Of a DNA stretch of 64,000 bases, positions 40,733-49,262 are shown piece after piece. Within the stretch, counting starts at the first letter, position 1. Every line of letters begins with the position of its first letter. The stretch covers positions 1-64,000 of the forward strand of contig CADBUY010000012.1 in NCBI GenBank assembly GCA_902797965.1, written 5' to 3'. Below the pieces are notes generated by a model, which worked only from the letters and a program-made list of their open reading frames with translations, had not been told where the DNA came from and ran no database searches. Made by a program: the position numbers and the translations under genes. The DNA is from an uncultured bacterium. Lineage in GTDB: Bacteria > Cyanobacteriota > Vampirovibrionia > Gastranaerophilales > Gastranaerophilaceae.

Positions 40733-41866
40733 TTAGTTAAGCTCCGCCAATGATTTTGCTGCCGCAGCAGATACATGCGGATTTGGATCGGCTTGTGCAA
40801 GAGTAAAGAGTGCTGAAAGTTCCTCTTTGTATTCAGGTCTTTTTATGTGTCTTAAAGCGTCAATTGCTGCAAGTTTAATACCTGAATCCGGATCTTTTCT
40901 CAAAGCATTCACTATAGCAGAAACTCCGGGAGCATCCGTTATAGGAACAACTCGCCCTTCTTTTGCTTCAAAATCTTCTATAAATAATTCTGCAAGCACA
41001 CCTAAAGCTGTAATTGCATATTCTTTATTGCGTTCTACCAATTCCATTGGTGTTAATTCAGCAGCCATAGCAACTTCTTCATCTGACATTTTGTACGGCA
41101 GATTGTTAATTGCTTTTTGATCCTTTTCTACTGCAATTATATTTGCAATAAGTTTTTGTCTTGCTTCTATCTGCTGTTTTGTAGGACCTGCAAGTTTTGT
41201 TGCATCTTCTTCTGTTATATTAATCAAACCTGTAAATACATCACTTACGAGATAGTTTTTTGCATTTTCTTTATCCATAATGGCAGTACGCACAATTTCT
41301 TCAATCTGCTGAGCCTGAACATCTTTATTGCTGTTCGCAAGATTTTCAGAAACCAGAGCTACATCAATCTTCGGCAAAATTGGCTCAGACGGAACAATTT
41401 CAGGTCTTTTTACATTTGTTTCATTTGCCCTGAAAGAAAGCGCAGAAGTTACACCTGATGCTTGTTCTCCTACAGCTTCAGCTTTTTCTGCTTCTACCGT
41501 CGTATAATTAGGAGCCGGAACCTCAACATCAGCTTTTGACTTTTCTGTCACATCTTCTAGCTTCACAGGTTCTGCTTCCGGTAATAATGTTCTGTCCTTA
41601 ATTTCATCCAATGGAACTTGATTAAAATTAAGCATTTCATAAGTCACAATACTGTCTGCATCGGGATAATCATAAATTTTTCTCTCTTGAGAACTTACTC
41701 TAGGGTTATCAACATCAATGTTCACCGCATTATATATACCATTATCATTGTTTGCCACAGGATTTGTAACATTTTCCTGATTACCTTTTGTGATAACTTC
41801 GGGTTTTCTAATACTTATATTAACCCCATTATAAATCGGCTTACTAAAATCAATGGATTGTACCAT
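40733..41866 (-). CDS. HEAT-repeat protein with disordered SFRA-tagged N-terminus
   Basis: 377 residues. The first about 150 residues are polar and disordered, with two similar motifs (YNGVNISIRKPEV and YNAVNIDVDNPRV), followed by the tag ALSFRANE. The rest is helical, and the C-terminal 100 residues form two or three HEAT-type repeats (DSGIKLAAIDALRHI, NPHVSAAAAKSLAEL). Possibly a scaffold. AAAGGA ribosome site. The SFRA tag links it to the proteins at 31463 and 49259. Function unknown. Confidence 0.75.
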   Translation of the reverse strand: MVQSIDFSKPIYNGVNISIRKPEVITKGNQENVTNPVANNDNGIYNAVNIDVDNPRVSSQERKIYDYPDADSIVTYEMLNFNQVPLDEIKDRTLLPEAEPVKLEDVTEKSKADVEVPAPNYTTVEAEKAEAVGEQASGVTSALSFRANETNVKRPEIVPSEPILPKIDVALVSENLANSNKDVQAQQIEEIVRTAIMDKENAKNYLVSDVFTGLINITEEDATKLAGPTKQQIEARQKLIANIIAVEKDQKAINNLPYKMSDEEVAMAAELTPMELVERNKEYAITALGVLAELFIEDFEAKEGRVVPITDAPGVSAIVNALRKDPDSGIKLAAIDALRHIKRPEYKEELSALFTLAQADPNPHVSAAAAKSLAELN

Positions 41867-42000
41867 ATATTATTCCTTTCAACTACACTTTTCATTTCTA
41901 TTAAATCCTATCAATATTAAAAATTGCCTTTTTTTTAAAATTCTTTTACAAATGTTTACATTGAAGATGTCAAATAACTTGAAAAAAATAGCTTAGTTTG

Positions 42001-42009
42001 TGATAAAAT
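42001..42009 (+). promoter_or_regulatory. Extended -10 (TGA TAAAAT), 6 nt before mutS ATG
   Basis: TGA-TAAAAT at 42001-42009, tcgggt, then ATG 42016; no usable ribosome site. Confidence 0.65.
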
Positions 42010-42015
42010 TCGGGT

Positions 42016-44586
42016 ATGGGAAAGTCTGATATTAACTTTATTAATACGGTTGATGTATCGCCTGAAGATTTAACTCCGGCTATGCAAAGATTTTTGGAAA
42101 TTAAACGTGAAAATCCAGATTGCCTGCTTCTATACAGAATGGGCGATTTTTATGAAACCTTTTTTGAAGATGCGCTTACTATGTCAAGAGAGCTTGAAAT
42201 TACGCTAACAGGTCGTGATTGCGGTAATCTTGGAAGAATACCGCTTGCAGGTATTCCCGTAAAAGCTATGGACGGATATCTTGAAAAACTTGTTAATAAA
42301 GATATTAAAATCGCCATCTGCGAACAGCTTGAAGACCCTAAATTAGCTAAAGGCATTGTTAAACGAGGTGTTGTCAGAGTTGTAACCGCCGGTACGCTTT
42401 TTGAAAGTAATTTGCTGAACCAAAACAGCAATAACTATATGTGTGCTATTAATAAGCAAAAAGACAAATGGGGATTTGCTTACACAGATATTTCCACAGG
42501 TGAATTTAAAGCTACACAGCTTAATTATGAAACATTATTAACAGAACTTGCCAGAATTCAACCGGCAGAAGTAATTGCACAAGCAAAAAAAATGAAACTT
42601 CAGCCATTCCAGATTGTTCCGGAGGAAACAGTTGATTTGCCTGATGAAATAATCAATAACTATAACTGTTCAAAAGTTCCGTCTAAAGTATTCGAGGACA
42701 ACTTTGCACAAAATAACTTGAAACAGGTTTTTAAAATCTCATCACTTGATTCAATCGGATATAACACCTGTCCTCTCGGATTCAATACTGCAGCAGGACT
42801 GCTTGCCTATATCTGGGAAAACATGAAAGACGGTTTTCCAAAGTTTGAAAAAATTGATATTTACGAATTATCCGAATACGTTTCAATTGATGCAGGAACA
42901 AGAAAAAATCTTGAACTTACGGAAACACTCAGAGAAAAGAATAAATACGGTTCTCTTCTATGGGCAATTGATAAAACTACAACAAACATGGGTGCAAGAC
43001 TTCTGAAATCTTGGATTTGTCAGCCTTTAAAAGACTTGGACAGAATACTTAAAAGACAAGAAATTGTTCAGCAAATAGCAAACAACTCCGAAGTTAGATT
43101 TCAGCTTGAAACTCTGCTCAGAAATATTTATGACATCCAAAGACTTTCAACAAAGCTAAGCAACACAACCGCAAGCCCACGTGACTTTTTAAGTCTCAAA
43201 GCATCACTAAGTGTATTACCCGAGCTTGTAAATACTGCTAAGTCCATTAACTTAACAGTATTTAACCCAATAGAAAAACACCTTTCTTCACTTGAAGAGT
43301 ACGCCGATTTGATTGAAAGAACAATTAAAGAGGATGCACCGCTTCAGGTTAAAGAGGGAGGACTGTTGAAAGACGGTGTTAATGCAGAATTGGATTACCT
43401 CAGAGATTTAATGTACAACGGTGAAAACTGGCTTAAAGATTTTGAACAGAGAGAAAAAGAAAGAACCGGAATAAATATTCTTAAAGTCGGGTATAATAGG
43501 GTCTTTGGATATTATATTGAAATCACAAATTCCAATTTGGACAAAGTTCCGTCTGACTATATCAGAAAACAAACTTTAACTAACGGCGAACGCTATATTA
43601 CAGATGAACTCAAAAAGCATGAAGACGAGGTTTTAACAGCACAGGTTAAAGCTTTTGAACTCGAATACAAATTATTCAGCGACTTTAGAAATTATTCAAA
43701 AGAATTTGTATCAATTATTCGTGATACTGCTGAATGTATTGCAAAACTGGATGTATTCACATCATTTGCTTCTGTTGCGATTGAACACAATTACATCTGT
43801 CCTGTTTTAAATAATGAAGGAGATTTTGTTGTAAAAAATGGCAGACATCCTGTTCTGGAACAAATTTTACCGCTTGGAACTTACGTTCCAAATGATATTG
43901 AATTATCTGCAAATGACAACACAAAAACTCAGTTTATGATTCTTACAGGTCCTAATATGGCAGGTAAATCAACTTATATGCGTCAAAATGCTTTAATTGC
44001 TATTCTTGCACAAATAGGTTCATTTGTACCTGCTGATTATGCGGAAATTGGTATCATTGACAAAATATTTACCCGAGTCGGAGCGAGTGATGATTTAACA
44101 CTGGGTAAATCAACATTTATGGTAGAAATGACGGAAACTGCCTGTATATTGAACAGCGCAACCGAAAAAAGCCTTATTTTAATTGATGAAATCGGACGTG
44201 GAACAAGCACTTATGATGGAGTTGCCATAGCATGGGCTGTTGCAGAGCATATTGCAAACAATATAAAAGCACGTTGCATTTTTGCCACTCACTACCATGA
44301 ATTAAACGTCATGACAAAAACTTACCCTCAGATTAAGAACTACAGAATTACAGTAAGCGAAGAAAACGGCACAATAGAATTTTTAAGAAAAATTGTTCCG
44401 GGAGGCGCAAGCAAGAGTTACGGTATTCAGGTTGCAAAAATGGCAGGATTACCCAAAACTGTAATATCACGTTCGGAAGAACTTATGAAAAAGATGCAGA
44501 AAGATTTTTCAAAAAATCTTGCCGGGAGAAAAAAAGAGTCAGAAATCGATACAGATAATCTCACTCCGCAACTTAATCTGTTTTAA
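42016..44586 (+). CDS. mutS: DNA mismatch repair protein MutS
   Basis: 856 residues, normal length. Recognises mismatches and recruits MutL. Mismatch-binding Phe-x-Glu in MGDFYETFFEDA, connector, lever and clamp domains, then the ATPase with Walker A GPNMAGKSTYMRQ, the LGKSTFMVEMTE segment, Walker B LILIDEIGRGTSTYDG and ATHYHEL. mutL is not in the window. Leaderless start inferred from the -10 box. Confidence 0.97.
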   Translation: MGKSDINFINTVDVSPEDLTPAMQRFLEIKRENPDCLLLYRMGDFYETFFEDALTMSRELEITLTGRDCGNLGRIPLAGIPVKAMDGYLEKLVNKDIKIAICEQLEDPKLAKGIVKRGVVRVVTAGTLFESNLLNQNSNNYMCAINKQKDKWGFAYTDISTGEFKATQLNYETLLTELARIQPAEVIAQAKKMKLQPFQIVPEETVDLPDEIINNYNCSKVPSKVFEDNFAQNNLKQVFKISSLDSIGYNTCPLGFNTAAGLLAYIWENMKDGFPKFEKIDIYELSEYVSIDAGTRKNLELTETLREKNKYGSLLWAIDKTTTNMGARLLKSWICQPLKDLDRILKRQEIVQQIANNSEVRFQLETLLRNIYDIQRLSTKLSNTTASPRDFLSLKASLSVLPELVNTAKSINLTVFNPIEKHLSSLEEYADLIERTIKEDAPLQVKEGGLLKDGVNAELDYLRDLMYNGENWLKDFEQREKERTGINILKVGYNRVFGYYIEITNSNLDKVPSDYIRKQTLTNGERYITDELKKHEDEVLTAQVKAFELEYKLFSDFRNYSKEFVSIIRDTAECIAKLDVFTSFASVAIEHNYICPVLNNEGDFVVKNGRHPVLEQILPLGTYVPNDIELSANDNTKTQFMILTGPNMAGKSTYMRQNALIAILAQIGSFVPADYAEIGIIDKIFTRVGASDDLTLGKSTFMVEMTETACILNSATEKSLILIDEIGRGTSTYDGVAIAWAVAEHIANNIKARCIFATHYHELNVMTKTYPQIKNYRITVSEENGTIEFLRKIVPGGASKSYGIQVAKMAGLPKTVISRSEELMKKMQKDFSKNLAGRKKESEIDTDNLTPQLNLF

Positions 44587-44682
44587 GTCGTGTATTTATA
44601 GTATTTATTTGTTTTCCCACTTCACTGACATATAAAAATATGATATTATGTCCATATATAAACAAAATGCGGAGGAATACAC

Positions 44683-46398
44683 ATGCAAGTTTCTAAACGT
44701 CTTATTGTAAAAAAAGAGGTGCCTATTGACGTAAATCAAGAAGCTGACTTTTTAACATCTATGGATATCGCAATGGCTGATTACTACTGTAAAAACGGCA
44801 GATTACAAGACGGTTTAAAAAAGTACAAAGAAGTTATTCCTAATATCCCATCTCCAAGAGAAAAAAAGAGCGTTCAGGAAAGGTATCTGAACTTTTCTCT
44901 GTTATACGCTCAACAACTTGCAAAAGAGTCTAAATACATTGAAGCACTTGAACAATATAGAGAAATCTTAACAATTCACGGATTCCCTGTATCCGTATTT
45001 AAACATATCGGTTTGTGTATGAAATGTATCGGAAATGCTGATATGGCTATCAAATTTCTTAAATACTTTGAAGAAATTTCTCCTGATAAAGAAGATGTTT
45101 ATATTTATCTGGGCGATATTGTATATACGGATATCAAAGATAACCTCAAGGCAATTGAATACTATGAAAAAGCTGTTCTCAAATATCCGAACAACTTCAC
45201 TATATGTAACATGCTCGGGCACTTGTATTCAACATGTTATCAAGACAAGTTTAAGGAAAAACAAATAGATTACCTTACAAGAGCATTCAAACTCGCACCA
45301 AACAACAGAATTGTTGTTAAAAATCTTGCTTATGTTTACGGCAAATTTGATGAAGAAACAAAAGCTGATGAGATGTATGCAAAACTTATGTATCTGAACC
45401 CTACTCACTCAGATTTACACGCTTATGGCGCTTATCTTGTAAAACACAAACGATTTGCCGAAGGTTTCAAATTCCTGCAGCACAGATTCCAGAAAGAAGA
45501 CCTTGGCAATGTTGCATTCCCTGAAATATTTAAAACAAAGAAAAAAAGATGGAATATGAAAGTTGATATCACCAATAAAGTTATACTTGTTCACTTTGAA
45601 CAAGGTTTTGGAGACTCAATAATGTTTGCACGATTTATAGGCGAGATTAAGAAACGTTGTAAGGACGTTATGCTTGTTGTTCAACCGCAGCTAGTAGACC
45701 TGATGAAAGATTCAAAACTCGGCGTTGAAGTTTATACAGAAAAAGACATTCCTACACTTAAATATGATTACTGGATACCAATGATGGATTTGCCTATTGT
45801 CTGTGAAACAACACCGGATAATATTCCAAAACCGGAGGGTTTCTTAAAAGTTCCTAAAGCTAAAATTAATGCCTACAAAAAAGCTAATATTAATGACAAT
45901 GACAAAATAAAAATCGGTATCGCATACGAAGGTACTATGGCAAGTAAGGAAACAAACAGAGATATCCCTCTAGAATACCTCTATCCTTTAATGATGCTGC
46001 CTGATGTAGAAGTATACAGCTTCCAGGTTGATGACCTTTCAAGACAAATGGACAGAATACCGAGAGAAGCGAATTTGATAAGATTAAGCCGAACATTCCA
46101 CAACTGGGAAGATACCGCCTGTGCTATGAACTGTATGGACCTAATGGTTACAACAGATAACGGCGTTATGAATCTTGCTGGTGCTCTTGGTATTAAAACC
46201 TTCGGTATCTTTAACAGAATTACCGAATGGAGGTGGTTCAAGACTCAGGGGGAAGATATAGCATGGTATAAAAGTATTAAACCATTCCAATGCCCGACAT
46301 CTGATGACTGGAACACTCCTGTTAATAAGATTTTGGAAGAAATTGAAAAAATGCGCTGCAAAAGAATTGCTGACAAAATCAAAAATAAAGAAATATAG
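44683..46398 (+). CDS. TPR-glycosyltransferase (family 9-like) fusion
   Basis: 571 residues. The N-terminal 270 residues are TPR units (VSVFKHIGLCMKCIGNADMA, DVYIYLGDIVYTDIKDNLKA, AIEYYEKAVLKYPNNF). The C-terminal 290 resemble heptosyltransferase/GT9-like domains commonly fused to TPRs: VILVHFEQGFGDSIMFARF, KIKIGIAYEG, and TTDNGVMNLAGALGIKTFGIF near the end. It could glycosylate a lipid or a protein bound by the TPRs. GGAGG lies 7 nt upstream. An unknown DUF4145-like gene follows after 10 nt. Confidence 0.8.
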   Translation: MQVSKRLIVKKEVPIDVNQEADFLTSMDIAMADYYCKNGRLQDGLKKYKEVIPNIPSPREKKSVQERYLNFSLLYAQQLAKESKYIEALEQYREILTIHGFPVSVFKHIGLCMKCIGNADMAIKFLKYFEEISPDKEDVYIYLGDIVYTDIKDNLKAIEYYEKAVLKYPNNFTICNMLGHLYSTCYQDKFKEKQIDYLTRAFKLAPNNRIVVKNLAYVYGKFDEETKADEMYAKLMYLNPTHSDLHAYGAYLVKHKRFAEGFKFLQHRFQKEDLGNVAFPEIFKTKKKRWNMKVDITNKVILVHFEQGFGDSIMFARFIGEIKKRCKDVMLVVQPQLVDLMKDSKLGVEVYTEKDIPTLKYDYWIPMMDLPIVCETTPDNIPKPEGFLKVPKAKINAYKKANINDNDKIKIGIAYEGTMASKETNRDIPLEYLYPLMMLPDVEVYSFQVDDLSRQMDRIPREANLIRLSRTFHNWEDTACAMNCMDLMVTTDNGVMNLAGALGIKTFGIFNRITEWRWFKTQGEDIAWYKSIKPFQCPTSDDWNTPVNKILEEIEKMRCKRIADKIKNKEI

Positions 46399-46408
46399 AT
46401 AAAATAAT

Positions 46409-47059
46409 ATGGTTACCAATTTTGATTTTTTAAAAAGAAATGACAAAAGTTTATTTGAAATAATTAATGATGCCGAAAAACTTTATCGTGACGAGTATTT
46501 TGAACAATGTATGACTCAGACACGAAGATTTGGCGAAGTTGTCTGCAAAAATGTTCTTGGCTCAAGAAGAACTACAGAAGTATCTTTTGATGCGATGCTT
46601 TCAACATTAAAAGACTGCACCTTGGGAAGTTCTCAAGAAGCTAAAGAATTTGTTGAAGACTTGTATTTTCTGAAAAAACATGGCAATAATGCAACGCATT
46701 CTGTTACGGTTAAACAAGACGGCATGGAAGCGTTGGAATGTTTGCAGAGATCGTTTGAAGTTGCTCTCAATTATTGCGTTTATTCCTGCAACGAGGACAG
46801 AAAAATTTTAAAACTTAGGTATGATACAGAACTTCTGGTTACAGGCAAAAAATCCAGAAAATCTTTAAGCGAAAAGTATCTGGAAGAAAAAGACAAAGTA
46901 TCAAAGAAAAAATCAACTTCAAAAACAACAAAACCTAAACCACAGTATTGTTCCGTAAAATCGAGAAACAATGAAAAGAAACGCCCTTATTTCTGGTATT
47001 TTGTAGGAGTATCAGCTGTTATTTCCGCTGTTATGATGCTTATTTTGGCTGTTATATAA
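46409..47059 (+). CDS. DUF4145-like protein with C-terminal membrane anchor
   Basis: 216 residues. The N-terminal 130 residues (LYRDEYFEQCMTQTRRFGE, FLKKHGNNATH) resemble the DUF4145 helical domain also found in restriction enzymes. A Lys/Ser-rich linker follows, then a single C-terminal hydrophobic helix (YFWYFVGVSAVISAVMMLI), so the domain would face the cytoplasm, anchored by its tail. No ribosome site is evident; it lies 10 nt after the TPR-glycosyltransferase. Role unknown. Confidence 0.7.
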   Translation: MVTNFDFLKRNDKSLFEIINDAEKLYRDEYFEQCMTQTRRFGEVVCKNVLGSRRTTEVSFDAMLSTLKDCTLGSSQEAKEFVEDLYFLKKHGNNATHSVTVKQDGMEALECLQRSFEVALNYCVYSCNEDRKILKLRYDTELLVTGKKSRKSLSEKYLEEKDKVSKKKSTSKTTKPKPQYCSVKSRNNEKKRPYFWYFVGVSAVISAVMMLILAVI

Positions 47060-47074
47060 ATGTTTTGTATTTTC

Positions 47075-47083
47075 TGATAAAAT
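47075..47083 (+). promoter_or_regulatory. Extended -10 (TGA TAAAAT), 6 nt before bioG ATG
   Basis: TGA-TAAAAT at 47075-47083, atagtt, then ATG 47090; same layout as mutS. Confidence 0.65.
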
Positions 47084-47089
47084 ATAGTT

Positions 47090-47710
47090 ATGAAATATAA
47101 ATGGCTAAATAAAGGGATAAATAATAAGATAAATAATTTAATCGTATTTTTTAACGGATGGGGAATGGATGAGAGTGTTGTAAAACATCTTGAGTTTGAA
47201 AATTATGATGTTCTGATGTTTTATGACTATAATTCCCTTGAAACCGATTTTGATTTTTCCGCTTTAAATATTTACCCTCAAAAATATCTTGTTGCTTGGT
47301 CAATGGGTGTAATGACAGCTACTCTCTTTGATATTGACTATACCTCTAAAACTGCAATAAACGGAACGCTCAAGCCGATTGATGACAAATTTGGAATACC
47401 GGAACGAATTTACAATTTGACTCTCAGAGGTTTTTCACCAAAAGGTGCAGAAAAGTTTATTAAAAATATGTTTTCTGAAACTTGTGAACTACCTGTTATA
47501 AACAGGGTGTTTGAAAATCAAAAGTCAGAACTGGAGGCGCTTACACACTACAAAGCAAAAGAAGACTTTAAGTATGATAAAATATTTTTGGCGTCAGAGG
47601 ATAAAATAATTCCGACAAAAAACCAGACTGCTTTCTGGAAAATTCAACCAAACATTAAAAGTGGTCACGCTCCGTTTAATCAGTTTAAGAAATGGAGTGA
47701 GCTTTTATGA
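47090..47710 (+). CDS. bioG: Pimeloyl-ACP methyl ester esterase BioG
   Basis: 206 residues. Alpha/beta hydrolase that removes the methyl group from pimeloyl-ACP methyl ester, ending the BioC-dependent route to pimelate for biotin. BioG signature FFNGWGMD, nucleophile Ser71 in AWSMGV, Asp in ASEDKIIP and His in SGHAPF. It overlaps bioC by 4 nt (ATGA), the order often seen in bacteria using BioG instead of BioH. Leaderless start inferred. Other bio genes are outside the window. Confidence 0.9.
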   Translation: MKYKWLNKGINNKINNLIVFFNGWGMDESVVKHLEFENYDVLMFYDYNSLETDFDFSALNIYPQKYLVAWSMGVMTATLFDIDYTSKTAINGTLKPIDDKFGIPERIYNLTLRGFSPKGAEKFIKNMFSETCELPVINRVFENQKSELEALTHYKAKEDFKYDKIFLASEDKIIPTKNQTAFWKIQPNIKSGHAPFNQFKKWSELL

Positions 47711-48426
47711 ACAAAGAATTGATCCAAAAACGCTTTGAGAAAAAGCTTTCCACATACAATGCCAATGCACGAATACAAAAACAAATGGCTGAAAAGTTAA
47801 TTAATTTTGCAGACGTTGAAAAGTCTTCTATTCTTGAAATAGGCTGTGGGACAGGACTTCTTACCAAACTTGTTTCAGAAAAAGTTTCGTTTTCAGAATA
47901 TATTGCCATTGACATAGTGTCCGGTTGCGAAAAATACATAAAAAAAATTAACAAAGATATTGAATTTATAAACTGCGATATAGAAAAATATATTCAAACC
48001 TGCGGACAATTTGATTTAATCATCTCAAATGCCTCACTTCAGTGGATAGAGAACCTGCCGGAGTTTGTTAAAAAATTAATTTCAAAACTTAATAAAAACG
48101 GTATTCTTTTGTTCACAACCTTTGGAATGGAAAACTTTCGAGAAATTAAATACGTTTTGGGAAAAACTCTTCCGTATTATTCCATAAAAGAACTTGCTGA
48201 AAACTTGTCAGAATACAAGCCAATACTGGAAGAAGAAGTTCGCATAATGGCATTCAAAACACCGAAAGATGTGCTGAAACATATTCAAAACACAGGGGTA
48301 AATGCTTTAACATCTGAATGCTGGACAAAAAGAGATTTAGAAAATTTTGAAAAAGGATACAACAATTTCTGTGCTAATCATCCGACACTAACTTACAATC
48401 CTATTTATGTAAAAATTCAAAAATAG
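47707..48426 (+). CDS. bioC: Malonyl-ACP O-methyltransferase BioC
   Basis: 239 residues. SAM-dependent methyltransferase that caps malonyl-ACP so that fatty-acid synthase can build pimeloyl-ACP for biotin. SAM motif ILEIGCGTGLLT, then the BioC-type segments DLIISNASLQWIEN and KNGILLFTTFG, and FKTPKDVLKHIQNTGVNAL. Start ATG overlaps the bioG stop, so translation is coupled. Confidence 0.93.
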   Translation: MNKELIQKRFEKKLSTYNANARIQKQMAEKLINFADVEKSSILEIGCGTGLLTKLVSEKVSFSEYIAIDIVSGCEKYIKKINKDIEFINCDIEKYIQTCGQFDLIISNASLQWIENLPEFVKKLISKLNKNGILLFTTFGMENFREIKYVLGKTLPYYSIKELAENLSEYKPILEEEVRIMAFKTPKDVLKHIQNTGVNALTSECWTKRDLENFEKGYNNFCANHPTLTYNPIYVKIQK

Positions 48427-48497
48427 GTTAGTTGGGTAATTTTTTGACCAATTTCTTTATAGTAGCATTTGGTTGAAAGAGGAGAGAATAAAGAAAG

Positions 48498-49262
48498 ATG
48501 AACACTTCAACAGAACGTTCGGCAAACAAGGCTGATGAAGATGAGATTCTTCAAAAACAGAGAGAAACATTTGTCGCATCATTGAGTCATGATTTAAAAA
48601 ATCCTACATTGGCACAGATTAGAGCTATTGAATTAATTTTAAAAGGCAATTTTGGAGAAGTTTCTCCGGAGCAGCGTGAAATTATGGAAATGCTGCTTGA
48701 TTCATGCAAATATATGAACGCTATGCTTGGTAACGTTCTTAGGACATACCGAACAGACAAAGGTACTGTAGTTCTTGCTTCTGAACAGGTTTCTCTATCT
48801 AACCTTGCAAAAGAATGTCTTGAAGAAATGATTTATCTTGCAAAAGATAAAAATATAAAAATATCTTACGAAAATTGCGCTGATAAAGATACCATTTGGG
48901 GAGATATGATCCAAATCAGACGAGTTATTATGAACCTTTTATCAAACAGTATTAAATATGCTTACCAAAACACAAATTTGGAAATTAAAATCTATAATGA
49001 AGATGAATTTACCTGTTTTATGTTCAAAAACAACAGCCCTTATATTACTCCTGAAAAACAGAAAAAAATATTTGCCAGATATATATCATTTTCAAAAACT
49101 CACAGCGGCATCGGATTGGGATTATACGCATCTAACAAAATTGTCGAAGCTCATGGCGGAACTATGTTCGTTAAAAGTGAAAAAGACGAACATAATACAT
49201 TTGGGTTTAAAATTCCCAACAATGACAATTTAAAAGATGCAAAACGATTTGTAACATTTTAA
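48498..49262 (+). CDS. Minimal soluble histidine kinase without sensor domain
   Basis: 254 residues: a short N-terminus, dimerisation domain with His31 in SLSHDLKNPTLAQIRA, and ATPase domain (RRVIMNLLSNSIKYAY, HSGIGLGLYASNKIVEAHGG). No membrane segment or PAS/GAF domain, and no adjacent response regulator, so signal and partner are unknown. Its 3' end overlaps the convergent gene by 4 nt in a shared TTAA. Confidence 0.88.
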   Translation: MNTSTERSANKADEDEILQKQRETFVASLSHDLKNPTLAQIRAIELILKGNFGEVSPEQREIMEMLLDSCKYMNAMLGNVLRTYRTDKGTVVLASEQVSLSNLAKECLEEMIYLAKDKNIKISYENCADKDTIWGDMIQIRRVIMNLLSNSIKYAYQNTNLEIKIYNEDEFTCFMFKNNSPYITPEKQKKIFARYISFSKTHSGIGLGLYASNKIVEAHGGTMFVKSEKDEHNTFGFKIPNNDNLKDAKRFVTF

